NCBI GenBank assembly: GCA_015179045.1
Contig: WHUZ01000006.1
Coordinates: forward strand, 1,488,001-1,552,000
Direction of reading: 5' to 3'
Length of the DNA stretch: 64,000 nucleotides
Source: Kalaharituber pfeilii
Taxonomy: Eukaryota > Ascomycota > Pezizomycetes > Pezizales > Pezizaceae
The notes beneath the pieces were generated by a model that was not told the DNA's origin, did not search any database, and saw only the letters and a list, made by a program, of their open reading frames with translations. Shown in pieces: positions 1-12,028 of this stretch. The first letter of the stretch is position 1, and each line of letters starts with the position of its first letter. The position numbers were made by a program, and so were the translations under genes.

Positions 1-1165
1 TGCTTCCGCGGCGTTTGCTGCTGCCCTGATCTTTAGTTGTGCCTCGATTTCGCAACTGTCCATCAGGTAGTCCAGTGCTTTGTCGGATTTATCTTCCCAT
101 TCTGTGGCTCCCGAAGAAGGCCTGAGCGTTGTTCCGTCAACAATATCCAACAACTTTTGCCGGCGAAGTTGTCTTCGTACTTCCACTACCCAGGCTGGGT
201 AGTCATTCTCATCTTTCAGCTTCTGAGAGATTCGTGGGGTGATTTTCAAGATGGCGGCTAGATCTGTCGTTCCTGCGTCGGATTTGGAGGTGCCTGCGGA
301 AGAACTCAGGAGAAAAGGATGTACGGGGCGTGTGGATACTTATTTGTTGACCGTAGAACTCGGAGTTCTCTTTTCTGATTCATGGGCAGCGAACGTAGTT
401 ATTATTGAATACAGGCTGTTTCTGTCATAATAACGTGAACTTTACATGGTAGCAACACCCCCACATGCCTTGCGCAGTCCCTACTCCTGCCTGAGGGGCC
501 TAGATCAGCGTCATTCCAACAGTGACGGTGTCATGTATGGCTTCAGATTCTGACATGCGTAGATCCTGAGCCTTTAAGGTTGGTAAAAAAAGAGATTATA
601 CTGAGGCCGGTAATATTGATTGTGAAGAGCTGCGCTTTGTAAACGGAGTTGACGATGTATCGGAAAGATAGAAATCGTGAATTTGCTTACTATCGGCATG
701 AAGTTGATGGTCACAATAGCCCCTAGTGAAGTTGATGAAGCTGTAGTGGTGACTTTGGTCATGGAATTTCCCTTTCTCAATGTTTGGCCTCTATGCACCC
801 GAAAAAGTCATCTCGCATGGCAACCAAGTATCCGAATCCTTCATCCTTTGGCATATGCACCCGTCGAGTCCAACATTCCGCCACAGGGCACTGCACAATG
901 TGGGGTGAAGTTTTTCCATAACCCTTCCCGGCGCGCGTTTCTGACATGCCTCACAGGTTCTCACATACATACCTAAATGATGGCAGGCTTCGTAGCTCTC
1001 TTTCCCCTCTTCTGGAGCTATTTCAATTTGGTAGCTTCGGTTGCTCTTGATGCGATATGCAATTGACATGAGGGTAAATAATGGAATAAATGTTGGGATG
1101 GTTTGACAAGTTCTGCGGGAAGTCGTTGACGGTATAAGCTGGAGTATAATTTGTGAGGGTTAGGA
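1..1165. other. No supported gene
   Basis: Only short open frames without recognisable motifs are visible on either strand. No TIRs, poly(A) tails or tRNA-like structures were seen. Confidence 0.5.
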
Positions 1166-2022
1166 TTAGGTGAAATTATTGGGATTATTGGGATATAGTG
1201 TTGTTAAGCTGTTGCATTGTAGTTGATATATGGGTCTCCTACTTGTGAGAGTGGTGGTAGGGAAGAGAAGGAGAGAAATAGGAACAGAGAGTGGAGGCGA
1301 GGTCTTTATATAAATACATACGGCATTACGGGAGTACGGTGTGTCGTTGAGGGGATGTGTTGCTGAGGGGATGTGTCGCTGAACGCAGTGTCGCTGGGGG
1401 GTGACGCTGAGGGGGGTATCGCAGAGGGGGTATCGTAGAGGGGTGTCATTGAAGGTGCGTCGCAAGAGTCGATGATTTTCTCCGCAATAGCGAGCCGTTT
1501 TTCCCAAGATTCTCTGCTGGTCCAAAGAAAGTTCAATCTGTTAGTGCAGGTCATAGAACTGCTTTTGCAGTTTCTGTCCTTGGAGGGCCATGGCTTCTGC
1601 TAGGTCTAGGATTTACCTGGCGGTACTCGATGAGCGGAGCTTGGCCATTGGGGATAGGTTTTTGCTCCCACGTCTCTAGATGTTCCTGGAATGCCGTTTC
1701 GGAGGCGGGGGTGGACATATTGATGGATTCGGACATGGTGTACTGGATAGCGATGGATCGGCCTGTTGTAGTGTGACGGGCGGAGGCGGGGGCGGGGGTT
1801 GGGGCACGGGGACTAGGTCTTGCCAACAGGTACAGACCTGGACGCTGGGGCGCTGGGACGCTGGGCGGATTTGCCGGAGGTTGCCGGAGGTTGCCAGTAG
1901 AAGGAGGGATTCAAGGGATGTTGCTGAAAAGTACGCATCATTTGCTCCATTATTCTTGGGAATATCTTGGGCTCTTCCAAGGTGACCAGGGAACGGATGG
2001 TTCTGTGTAAGTCCTCAGGCAC
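1166..2022 (-). other. Possible degenerate hypothetical gene
   Basis: Minus-strand frames read as plausible protein in patches, for example VPEDLHRTIRSLVTLEEPK near 2020 and ETWEQKPIPNGQAPLIEYRQ near 1630. A proline-rich stretch follows, and then a segment overlapping a GC-rich imperfect minisatellite at about 1335-1460. The patches lie in different frames, and no clear ATG and splice set joins them; a frame upstream of 2022 has a TAG. No family is recognised. It could be a small multi-exon gene or a relic. I infer weak coding signal only. Confidence 0.25.
1335..1460. repeat. Imperfect minisatellite
   Basis: G-rich units of about 14-18 bp, built on variants of gtgtcgctgagggg, recur back to back through this stretch with diverged copies. 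Confidence 0.55.
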
Positions 2023-2339
2023 GTCATCGGCACTCTAGGCCCTCTGGGCTGTATATACTAGATCCGCGCGAGTTCTTAGCATAACGTGGACACTCACTGA
2101 ACCTTGCCCGCAAAACCCAGTGGGAAAAAAGCGAGACATAGGGAAAAGAGTACTACATATACATACCCAAATAAAGAATAAAATACCACTGGCAATGCTT
2201 TTGTCAAAAACGTCTTATCTTCTTAAGCTGCTTAGATCGAATCTTTTTGGCGGTTTTCCTTCCCTGTCACGGATACCATATTCAGGAATGAAAAAATTAC
2301 CACCACAATCTTTTGTTGACTTGTTGCTCGGTTTTGTCG

Positions 2340-3780
2340 CAAAAACAAAAAATAAAAACTTAGGTTGTATTTCCTTCATCGTGAATATATCGGGCATAAT
2401 TGCGAACTGTTTATCCTGAAGGTGGTGCGAGTTGATGTATCGGAATCGTATGGACTTCATCGTCAATCTTTAAGTCAAAAGATTGCATACCAGTCATTTG
2501 ACGTAATAAAGTCATTGCCACAACTAGTGGTAATCGTACCAGATTTAGATCTGAAAATATTGCAAAAGCTGCTGCAATATCATAAGAATGTAAATCTGGA
2601 TCAATAGAGTTGGTGTACCGAGCAAGAATATTCTCTACCTAGTTGAATTTAGGCGTACTTCGTGAGCCAGCTGTCCATCCTTGCAACAAGTAGTTCCTTC
2701 ATCGGGTAGCCAAACACATGAGCGCTTCTGTCCCATTGCATGATTAAACTTGGGTTTCGACTTCATTCTTTTTTAATATCATTACTCGCATGCCAGCTAG
2801 TGAGCTATACCTGCATACCTATTACTATAATTCATTGCCCTCCTATCAATCATCCCAAGATTCTGTGTGTCCCAGCGTTCCCGACTCATCTGGCTCTGCA
2901 CTGGTGATGTCTGCGGCCCCATTAATGGCTATTTCATTACCAAGCATGAGCTTGTTGACAATAAAAGATATAATCATACTCCAGTAAAAACGCGTAGACC
3001 TCAATCTTTGGCGTGTGAGCTTTCCTCTTCAGCTTCTTAGGGATGAGAGTCTACTTCAGTAGAGGAGTCATTGTATCCGAGGAATTACTGTTGTTCCAGC
3101 TTCATCCACATTTACCTGTTCTTCGGCCTCATTCAGCTCAGCGTGCTGATTAAGCAGTTGTTTGCATTCCACTTCTTCCGATCTTGCCTGTCGTCTTATG
3201 ACCCAGTTCACGTTACAGGTCAGCTTCGAATTCTGTCAGATCTGCAAATTCCGGAGGTTTAGTGCTTTCGAGATCACTCTGCCCAAGGTTCTCCCCAATC
3301 TTTGCTCTGAGGTCAGCTTTAATCGCTGCTAACATGCTGTTCTGCAAATGTTTGGGGTGTTTGGTCCAGGTATTGAGCAAACGCTCGTGGGGTCCTATGT
3401 TTCGTCCATAGTCAGCAGGAGGGTCTTGTACATACTCTATGAATTGTCACGCTTGAAGTCTAAAGGGTCAACGAACTCACCTGTTTGATAGGACTTGAGA
3501 CAGTGATGGATGCTTGCACATGCCAGCCAGATGAATACATGGTTTACTTCTTCCAGCAAATCGGACTCGCAATGTTCCAGAATTTACTGGTAGAGCTGCT
3601 TTGTTGAAAATCGGGTAAGATTTTGCCTTAAGAATCAGGAGAGTTGGAGGCTGACGACGAGTTTGCTGAGCGAAGTATGCATCCAGCTTTCGAGAGCTTC
3701 TTTGGCGCCTCAGCTTAGCATATCTTTAGCCTCGTCCCCATATACCTTCATCATTTTAAGAAAGGAAAAGGGAAAGGCGA
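2340..3780 (-). pseudogene. Decayed multi-exon gene of unknown function
   Basis: Read on the minus strand, several long segments look strongly coding but are broken by stops and frame changes. A frame starting near 3750 has in-frame TGA, TGA and TAA before a segment containing CESDLLEEVNHVFIWLACAS. A consensus 44-nt intron (gtgagt...cattcatag, about 3437-3480) then leads into QDPPADYGRNIGPHERLLNT and PEFADLTEFEADL. Further down come MGQKRSCVWLPDEGTTCC (about 2740-2690) and, after a shift, DPDLHSYDIAAAFAIFSDLN (about 2600-2540). A retroposon tail lies inside it at about 2768-2812. I do not recognise the family. The stops (TGA and TAA replacing likely TGG, CGA or CAA codons) would fit C-to-T or G-to-A decay, which is an inference from the codons only. 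Confidence 0.5.
2768..2812 (-). mobile_element. SINE-like retroposon tail (copy a)
   Basis: On the minus strand, a GCATGCGAGTAATGATATT-like 3' end is followed by a short A run (T run at 2769-2774 on the plus strand). It matches the tails near 18.4 kb and 60.75 kb. It lies between segments of the decayed gene, so it probably inserted there. No clear target duplication was found. Confidence 0.5.
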
Positions 3781-5204
3781 AAAACAAGTGGAAATGCACA
3801 ATGGCTAGTACCAAAGAATATAATGCAAGAAAGAGAAAGGAGGCCCTTAAATAATGCAATAACTTAGCATCGTTAATGCCGCCTATCCTAACTAAAGCAT
3901 GAATTGGTAGTTAGCAAAGCTATTCTTAGTACACATGATTGTTCAGAAATCATCAGAACACTTCAAAGTTGACACCTCATTAGAGACCAATAAATTGTTT
4001 TCCATTTGCACCAATTTGTCCACTGCATTTGGATCCCAGATCCATCAACCTCTTCCCCTAGTTACTGTTCCTAACCACACATGTTGGTTGGTTTCTTGGC
4101 TCAGTGTGTATTCTTTACCCAATTCCCAGTGTTGTTAGAAAAGATGACAATCTAGTCGGGATGATTAGGGAGAAGTGGAGAGTGATCAAATGCTGTGAAA
4201 ATACCCACTGCCAATAGCAAAGTTTAAACAAATTTGGATTTTAATAATTCCGTCCATGGCAACAAATTTGCGCATAAAAATCTCGATTCAGCTGGACAGA
4301 TAAAAACGCGTTGAAAACAAAGCCACCTGTCGCATCAAGCTTAAATCAACCACAATACCTGGATGTTGGATCGCAACAACTGTAATATGCCGGACCGGAA
4401 TCTTGCGATATCGCTGCAGTTGACCTTCTTGATTTTCCGTAAGTAGTGCAGTTTTGAACCCATTCTAATTGTGCAGCAAGTCTGTTTTCCGGTATGGTCT
4501 AGAATTGGCCCATCATCGATGCAATTTCCGTTGTGTTGACTGTTATTATATGTGATTAGGTGAGATGTGAGCGTGAAGTGTAAGCGTGAACTGTGAGCTT
4601 TCATTAGCAGCACAGATACTTAATTAACTGCATAATCACAGTGCAGGAGTATTGGATTTTCTTATATATTTGAGCTCGTTTGCGTAGGCTGAGATATGAT
4701 CATCAGAAAAGGAATATACATGTGAGAGTTTCATGAAGAAATGTATAAAATAATGGAAGGGCTACTTAGGGTAAATAAACGTGAAGTAAGGAAGAAGCCG
4801 CATTGGAAGTTAAAATAGACAAAGCATTTGTAGACGGACATATTCGAGATGAGGATGAGTTAGAACGACATAAATTTCTTTTGTTAGTCATCATGTGTGA
4901 CTGCAGAGAGGTATGTGTGTGTGTTCGGATTGAGGACAGGATTTCGCCGTAGCAGGGGAAGGCAGTAGATTATTTCCATCCTTGTTTTCCATGTCATATA
5001 ATTCTTGGAATAGGGTTTTGGCGCAAGAGAGTTGAGACTGTGAATATTAGTACACAGTATTTTGCTTTGTGGAGAAGTCAAAAGGTGAGATGGACATGAT
5101 GTGAAGTGCAAGTGCAGTGGTATGAACGGTATGATTCGATCGTCAAAGCTTATTTCACGACAATAAATTTGTTATGCTTTCCGAGCATAAGGCTCTTGAA
5201 CACT
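3781..5204. other. No supported gene
   Basis: AT-rich sequence with short frames only. A 90-codon minus-strand frame at 4341-4613 contains four cysteines but has no signal peptide or family match, so I leave it uncalled. Confidence 0.45.
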
Positions 5205-5303
5205 CCCACTCAAATGAAATGCTCTGCAGGCCTCCTTAATAGCCATGTATTCAGCTTCAGTTGTGGAAGGCGCAAATTGTACGCTATTTGTGCGAGATTT
5301 CCA
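5205..5303 (-). mobile_element. Ty1/copia RNase H fragment
   Basis: The minus strand encodes WKSRTNSVQFAPSTTEAEYM followed by AIKEACRAFHLSG. This is the hallmark RNase H end of Ty1/copia Pol (the WKS...STEAEYMA motif, with the catalytic aspartate region just upstream in intact elements). Upstream sequence (5304-5340) reads GVAIS in another frame, so a frameshift precedes the motif. Beyond that the similarity fades into stops. No LTRs were seen. It is an old scrap of a copia element with only about 33 residues recognisable. Confidence 0.75.
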
Positions 5304-6958
5304 TTGAAATGGCCACACCCATCAGTGTGACCGAAGGCAGTCGAGTGTGGCTTCATCTGGTAGGTGGAAGAGGATGCCATTAAATTGAAGGTTTGGGCCA
5401 TTTCTATTGTGCTGAATTGTCGCGTGGGGAAACGTCATCATCATGTCATGTTTATTGAAATTCCTTGAGAATTTCCAGGCGAAAAGCTTGAACGTAGTAA
5501 GGTCGGTCATCGCATTAGCGGAGCCTGATCAAAATCTCTCAGACTTGGTGGATGAAGACGACCATTTTATACGTGAGATCTAATGTGCTCAGGTCGAATT
5601 GCGGCTAGAAGATAGCCTTGTACCCAGGCTAGAAGGCGAGGTATGCTTCGGCTGGATCGCTCAATGAGGCAAGTGAAGCAGGTCTAGCGTAGCAAAGTTG
5701 GAATTCGGCTATACACATAACTTAGTAGTAATACCACTAAGTTCATTGTAGTCTGGATCTCAACAATAGGCGAGACGAAGTAAGGAGAGAATTGGTCTGA
5801 TTGGTCTATATATCATACTTTGTTGCAGCTGGGGCTATAGACTAATTGAAGAGGGAGATCAGGAGAGTGATGTGCTATCATATCAATGTTGATGCGGAAC
5901 GAAATCTGCGTCATCCAACTCTCACGTGATCACAATGTTAGGAAGATACCACCTACAGCTTTGCTAGTCTAGATTCTTGCTTTGCATGTCTTATTCTCTG
6001 GTTTACATGACACTCCGGCAACCAGACTACACGTTTCTATTCAATTGTCTCTGACACTGTCGATACATACTACTATGTAGCTTTTCCCTCGACTATTCTT
6101 GGTACCTGTGACGGGGGCGCTACCTTAATGCTAGTCTCGTGCCCAACTCACATGCTACAATAGTTCCCTAGTCTAGTTGTTTGCGGACTGACAATATCGT
6201 CATGTGACGAGTACATAAAGCTCCTTCTGGCTCTTGTAACGAGAACAGACCGGTCCTTGCTTACGCTTATGCCATTCCCTCATTCTCGTCTTGTTTCTTC
6301 GAGCAATTTAACTTTTTCACAGAGCCGAGAAAAATATTAAGTTATGAAGCAGTTCACGTACATATACTAATGAAGGATCCGCAATTACCCTCAATAATGA
6401 AAGATAAACAAAACTTAGTTAGGTTTACAATTCCCCCACTCTCCGAAACTATATCTATATAATCTGTTAATTTAAAAACATCCGGGCTTTTAGATTCGTT
6501 AGATAATCGATACCTCGAAAATGTACGAGAATATTGGGAAATTTTCGTAACTCAACGAAACATCCCAAAAGAAACAGCGCACCACCCTTGTCCGGCTCGA
6601 AACTGCAGCAGCCCTATCCCCTCCAGCTCAATCTAGATGGTTAAAAAACATCTCATGGTAACTAAAATAACAATGCCGAAAGAAAGGACAAGGACTTGAC
6701 TCCAATGTGGAATAACAAGATAAGGAAAGCACACAAAACAGCCCACTGTCCGGGCAATGAGATGTCTGGTGAATAGGTAGACTCGCCCCAATCACATGCC
6801 CACTACCTTTACGCTCCCACCCAAAATTCATCTTCTGTCTCCCCCTCCTCCCTCCTTCACCCTTTGCCTTTCCTCCCGTTCCTTCCTCTGCCCCACTACA
6901 CCTCACATCGCCCACCAACAAATCTACGACCCATCAATCTTCCTCCCCCCTGCAAATC
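5304..6958. other. No supported gene
   Basis: Intergenic. The 3' part (about 6780-6960) is strongly C-rich on the plus strand, probably the region just downstream of the minus-strand gene at 7 kb. Confidence 0.4.
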
Positions 6959-7483
6959 TTAACCCCACTTCGTGCAATATATCAATTCCCGTCTGATGCC
7001 CCATAGCCATCCCTGGCGCCGTGTTCCCCCCATTAACATGCCCACCTTCCCCAGAGGCTGTTTGATCCTCGCATTGGCTCTAAAAATTAACTCATATTTC
7101 CCCCCTCCATACACCAACTGCTCCCAATCCTCCTTACATATGAATCCATTAGAAACCATGTCTCGCGCCCAAAACGTTGTATCACCGGGGTATGGGACGC
7201 CTTCGAGGTCGCGGATGAGGCTGAGGCATGTTGAGAGTTTATCGCACAGTAACTACGAATACATAGGTGCGTTGGTTAGGTGACCAGGCAAACCCGAAGG
7301 GAACGAGGATAAGAGAGACTATGGACTTACCCGCCATGTCCGCACGCAGTCTAGTGGGAGTATGAATTGCCAGTAGTGACCACCTATGTTCTCTACATCC
7401 ATGAAGGTGCATTTGAGGAGAATATTGTTGAAGCTATTGTATTGCGGGGGAGGTTGTTCTGCTGGTGGAACCGGAAGTGACAT
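6959..7483 (-). CDS. Hypothetical protein, two exons
   Basis: The start ATG is at 7483-7481. Exon 1 is 7483-7331 (51 codons). The intron 7330-7253 has a gtaagt donor, a CCTAACC branch site and a cgtag acceptor. Exon 2 runs from 7252 to the TAA at 6959. The join is phase 0 and yields about 148 residues, including CTFMDVENIGGHYWQFILPL and LVYGGGKYELIFRANARIKQ. No domain is recognised and there is no signal peptide. The C-terminus is uncertain: from about 7060 downwards another frame reads NGGNTAPGMAMGHQTGIDIL and on to a TAG at about 6917, which looks at least as protein-like. An extra small intron or a frameshift may therefore exist. The gene stands alone in a gene-poor stretch. Confidence 0.55.
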
Positions 7484-8060
7484 ATTTGGGATAAACACTC
7501 TTTCTTCGTATTTCGAAAAGATGCCCTATGGAGATAGCCGTAGATAATGCTAACGACGTCTCAGGATTGCTTGGGGTTATACAAATCTTTGTCCCTTCCC
7601 TGAAACGTGATGTAGTTTTCTTTTTAGGACTGGAAGATTGAGCTTGGAACGAGGTGGCACAGCGATTTGCTGCGTTCCCTTGTGCCCAAAGGATAGATCC
7701 TGAAGCGAATGACTACCAGCTATTGAGCGTTTTCACAAAAAACCCAAGTCAAGAGTGTTACCAGAATCGATTGTTCTCACTCTATCACCGTCCTGCCGTA
7801 GTTCGTTGTCGAGAATAATTCTCGAGTGCCACGCCTACTCTCAACTAAGGTTCCTCACCCGATACTGTTCCGGTCCTTCCTTGCTGTATTCTATTTTCCA
7901 AAATCCAAGTCCCCAAAGCTAAAGGAATGTCTCCCAGATTCAAGGATTCCGAGTAAATAGTCGTTATATTACTGATATATCGAAGGGTTATAGATGGCCA
8001 ATTATAAGTGTTCCTCACTTGCCTTTCTGACCCTCTTTTTTTTTTTTGCTCCTCCTAGAT
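7484..8060. other. No supported gene
   Basis: Probable 5' region of the minus-strand gene ending at 7483. A T run lies at about 8038-8048. Nothing else was seen. Confidence 0.4.
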
Positions 8061-8297
8061 TTACTTGCGCTGTGCGTCGTCCCGTAGTAGTTGTAAATGA
8101 GCGAAAATGCTAAAAGAACCGGCGTAGCGGAGGAGGCGTGAAGGCACGTCTGGTTTGCCGGGGCGGGCCTGGACGAGAAGTAGAGCCTTTGGTCCACCAC
8201 TGCAAGCAGAGTTAGTGCCTGGGGTAATCCCGGCCATGTGAAGCTCAACCTCAAGTTCTCCACACCCACGTATAGCATCCCACTGCCAATCCTTCAT
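8061..8297 (-). CDS. Possible small ORF, hypothetical
   Basis: This 78-codon minus-strand frame starts with ATG at 8297 and ends in TAA. It reads MKDWQWDAIRGCGELEVELH, then AGITPGTNSACSGGPKALLL, and ends LQLLRDDAQRK. The composition is protein-like and no family is recognised. Just downstream a second frame is lysine-rich (SRRSKKKKEGQKGK), so it might be one exon of a longer gene. A chance ORF is equally possible. Confidence 0.3.
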   Translation of the reverse strand: MKDWQWDAIRGCGELEVELHMAGITPGTNSACSGGPKALLLVQARPGKPDVPSRLLRYAGSFSIFAHLQLLRDDAQRK

Positions 8298-10560
8298 CCA
8301 GGAGATTTTTCAGAACGCCTAATACTCACCAATATCGCTTCTCTATTCGCTAATCTATAAGTAGCGCAGAATGTTCAGCGGTCGTATTCAGCGCTGTTAT
8401 ACCCCACCACCTCCAATGCTGGCTGGTTTGCTGAGTGCACCCAGGCTGGTACTCTGCTAGATCCCAACAAATTCTCTCGCCTCTTGACTTAATCAGGTCT
8501 GTGTCGACTCGATAAGCTGCCGTCCGTTGCAGCTAGTTTGGGCTCAAGGCGTGGTTGTCGGTGACTCCAGTCCTGTCACACTCCTGAGGATATGGGTGAA
8601 ACACTTGTTGTTCGGTATTTAACTGTCCTCCCCAAATATCTTGAACAAAGCTTCGTCAGAGTAAATCCGAACCTCGAGATGTTGATCCGAGTTTCTCGTC
8701 AGTGAAGCGCTGAATGGGCACCAGCCAATTGAAAGCGCCGCTATCGCTTCGTTGTTGTTGTTGTCGCCGCTGCTGGCTTTCGTTGGCACCCAAATCCCTT
8801 TCCTAGTTATCAATCGCAGCTAAGCTTCTGGATATTATTTAGGGATATCGTGGCGGGTCACAGCGCGCAGGAAATATGCATATGAGCTGCAGGAGCTATT
8901 ATTTGGCACGAGACTATCAGTGTTGTCATTAAGCAATAGCATTGCAGTGTCGCAATATTGCAGCACTCAATTTCCGTCATCTCGTTCCATATTTTGTGGG
9001 GTCGCGTGACTACGGATTGAGTTGTAATTCATACATAGAAAATTGTAGCAAGCAAATTCCACATGTACACTTTATCTAACTTCATCAAACGAATCAAACG
9101 TTTCTCCAACATATTGTGTAAAGAATTTAAGGCTGAGAGGAGTATAGTATGAGACCAACACATTATGCAGTTTATATGTTCACTGATAATTCAACCGCCC
9201 GCCAGATTCATTACAGCTACTATCCAGCAGTTTTTTGCGTTTGCTTCTTTATATAACCCTTCACAGTGAAACAAAGTCAGTCAAGTGTCTGTAAAATACT
9301 GCTTTGCCTGACGGTGTCAAGACCAAAATCTGCGAACGAGAACTGTCGAACGTCCATTTGACATGAAATGCATGAAACATACGATACCTGCAATTGAAAA
9401 GTATGAGATAACCGGTCCAGAGCAATCATAAACCCAACTCACAGTTATGAATAGACATCAAAGAAAGAAACATCATCATTACCCGGCTTTCCTCTACCTC
9501 TTCCCACTCTCTTCTCTCTATTCCCATCTGTACTCCTTCATATTATTGCTATGCTCGTCCCTGCTCAGACATCTACCTAAAACAATTGATCCCGCACAAC
9601 CTAAACCTCGCGTATGGTCTTGCGCCATGACGACTAGCCGCGATACCCACACCGAAGCGGCGGCGATTAATGCCTTTGGAATATGCGAAGGGCATTATGG
9701 CGAATGTGCGAGTTTCTGCAGTGTTCAATGAGAAACCGAGAAAGTTGGCAAAGAAAAGAATATCGATGAAGGGGTGTGAAGGGGGGGAATGGAGGCAAAC
9801 TCACAGTGCGTTTCTTTTCTTTTTACTTTTTCTTTTTAAGACAGATAAATGCAAGTCAGGTAAGAATTTCTTTGGCGTTTAGGGAAGAATGAATGTCTCT
9901 GTGCTGACTTTGTGTTTTGTGGTGGGGTAATTTGACTATCGATACCGATAACGAAGATGGAGTAATTCCGGAAACCAAGCACTTTGAAGATCAAGCTGGA
10001 GCTCTACTTATATATTGTTTTACTACATTGCTCAGAGCCACTGACATACTTGTGTGGCAGTTAAAAACCTGAACAAAGGAAGTCGTCGTCAGTTGTTTAG
10101 CATAGCCCAGTTGCCGCCCACCCCCTTGGGAAACGAACGTTTACACACACGAAAATCAAAGGTTGGCGATCAAACCGCAAATCAAGAACCAAGAAAGTGA
10201 AGGTGTATCTTGGCTGTGAAGGGGAGATCTACAGAGCCCCGGAAAATTAAATAGTAAAAATTCCAGGGTGCCGGAGGAATGGTTCCTGCCCCAACTTTGT
10301 ATCAACGATAGTGCTTCATTAAACGAAGCAAACCGTTTTAGTGAAAGCCCATATTAAGCTGCTCCTGTTTGATTTCCGAAACGAGAGCAAACATTTTGTC
10401 AAATCAGGTTCGGTCGTAAGAATAAAAAGAAAATAAATTTTTAAGTAAAAAAATTAAAAAAAATTTCAAAGAAAACTCTGCACTTATCAACTCTGAGACC
10501 TGAATTGCTTATATATCAAGATGAGCGTAGTTTGGGCTCAAGCTTTCCATGCACATCGGA
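8298..10560. other. No supported gene
   Basis: Intergenic. A 64-codon minus-strand frame at 8619-8813 and plus-strand frames near 9450-9880 have no recognisable features. Confidence 0.45.
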
Positions 10561-10670
10561 CTCGCTGGTTCGGAAAGTATTGGGACGCAGCATAAATCGT
10601 ATGCGCTATTCGCCTTTTGGAATAATGCACATTTGTTATGCAGCGTTCCAATACTTTCCGAACCAGCGAG
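10561..10670. repeat. Fold-back inverted repeat (hairpin)
   Basis: The 35-bp arms at 10561-10595 and 10636-10670 are reverse complements at 33 of 35 positions (arm begins ctcgctggttcggaaagtat). Weaker pairing continues into the 40-nt spacer, so the RNA could fold into one long imperfect hairpin of about 110 nt. It may be a fold-back MITE relic or a small-RNA precursor. Nothing here distinguishes the two. Confidence 0.8.
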
Positions 10671-10884
10671 TAAGACCAGGACCGCTCCGCCAGCATAACG
10701 TACTGTACAGTATACACAGTATACAGTCGCAAAACCCAATCCTCAATCCGCTTGAAAAAAAATAAACAGCAATGCTTACGGTCGGTATCATATCGTTGTT
10801 AAGTGTTTTGCATATCTGTCCACCCAATTAAATCCTCCCCACACCATTAATATTAATAGATTAGATTAGTCTAGTGGCGAATAA

Positions 10885-11590
10885 TGGATGACTTTCACTA
10901 GCCCAGATTCCCAGATTCCTAGATCCCAGACTCCCAGATTCCTACACCAGCCACTGCCAAGGACGTCGCAGATTTTTCAGAACCCCTTCCAGATTCCCAG
11001 ATTCCCAGATTCTGGCAGACCACACCCCCCCCTCTGCCAGACGGTTTTCGCAGATTCCCAGATTCTCAGACCTATCCACTAAACTCGATTCAGCAAAATG
11101 CAACCCATACTGCATAATGGTCATGATTATGATGAAGATATCTATATCGCAGTCGGCTTAATAATAGCGCTCTATGGCCTGCAATTACAGCGCGAACGGC
11201 GAAATCGCTTCTACCTGACACGCGTGTGTTTACCACTGCCAACATCCTCAGCTTGGAGTTCTCTATATTACAGTGGCAATGTTAAAGGGTTCATTGTACT
11301 ATGGGAATAAGTCCAATTACATTTGATAAAATTTTATCAACTGGATCAGTAGGTAGATAGCGTTCAGCGGGTGGACGGTGTTCAGCGGGGTAGACAGCGA
11401 GCGCAGGTGTTGGGAGAGTAGAGGGTGTTCTGCAGCACTCGTTAGCTTTAGGAATCTGGGAATCTGGGAATTTGGGGGTTCCTAGTGAAAACGGGGTTTT
11501 GCCCAGAATTATCCTAGACGTGCAAATGTGGCGAAAATCTGAGTCTGGGATTCTAGGAATCTGGGAATCTGGGCTAGTGAAAGTCATCCA
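10885..11590. mobile_element. Non-autonomous TIR element, 706 bp
   Basis: The left end (tggatgactttcactagccc...) and the reverse complement of the right end match perfectly for about 39 bp and then, after one indel, for another 10. The element is flanked on both sides by ataa (10881-10884 and 11591-11594), a possible target duplication. Inside each end are short tandem cccagatt/cccagattc units, and further copies occur at about 10990-11010 and 11450-11475. No transposase ORF is present, so this is a MITE-like or internally deleted element of unknown superfamily. Confidence 0.75.
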
Positions 11591-11594
11591 ATAA

Positions 11595-12028
11595 AATACG
11601 TCATTCCCGCAACCTTCCGAATTTCGAGCCAGTTTCCCACCGCTAAGCAAACAAGGTCTCAGGAACATCAGTCTTGGCAAATCCCAACCCGCACTGCGTG
11701 GGTTTGCTGGCCGCCTACCGATGCTTACTAAGGATATTTATTTTCCTCTCAATTTATTCCACGCAAATAAAGCTTTATCGAATGATTGCAATGTCCACCG
11801 CTGCACGTTCAAAGAAGAAAAAAAAAAAAAAAAAAAAAAGGCAAGTTCATAAACGTTAAGTACATACATGTGTTCAATATCTAACAAAGATACTTTGAAT
11901 ACAATAAGAAATCACATTCCGCGTACGATTGTCACCTGACCTCCCACGAGCAAAGTCGTGGGCCAATGGACGCCCCAGGACCTATAAGTCTGTACTTTTC
12001 TACTTTTCCCCCTTCTACTTTCCCCCTT
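11595..12028. other. Intergenic, A-rich tract
   Basis: It contains a poly(A) run at about 11818-11839 followed by unique sequence. It is downstream of the minus-strand MFS gene. No gene was seen. Confidence 0.5.

Noticed and set aside
3200..3225. A 22-nt GT-AG segment that would join two coding-like frames in the decayed gene
   Set aside because: Phase fits, but 22 nt is far below workable intron length. A frameshift lesion is the simpler reading.
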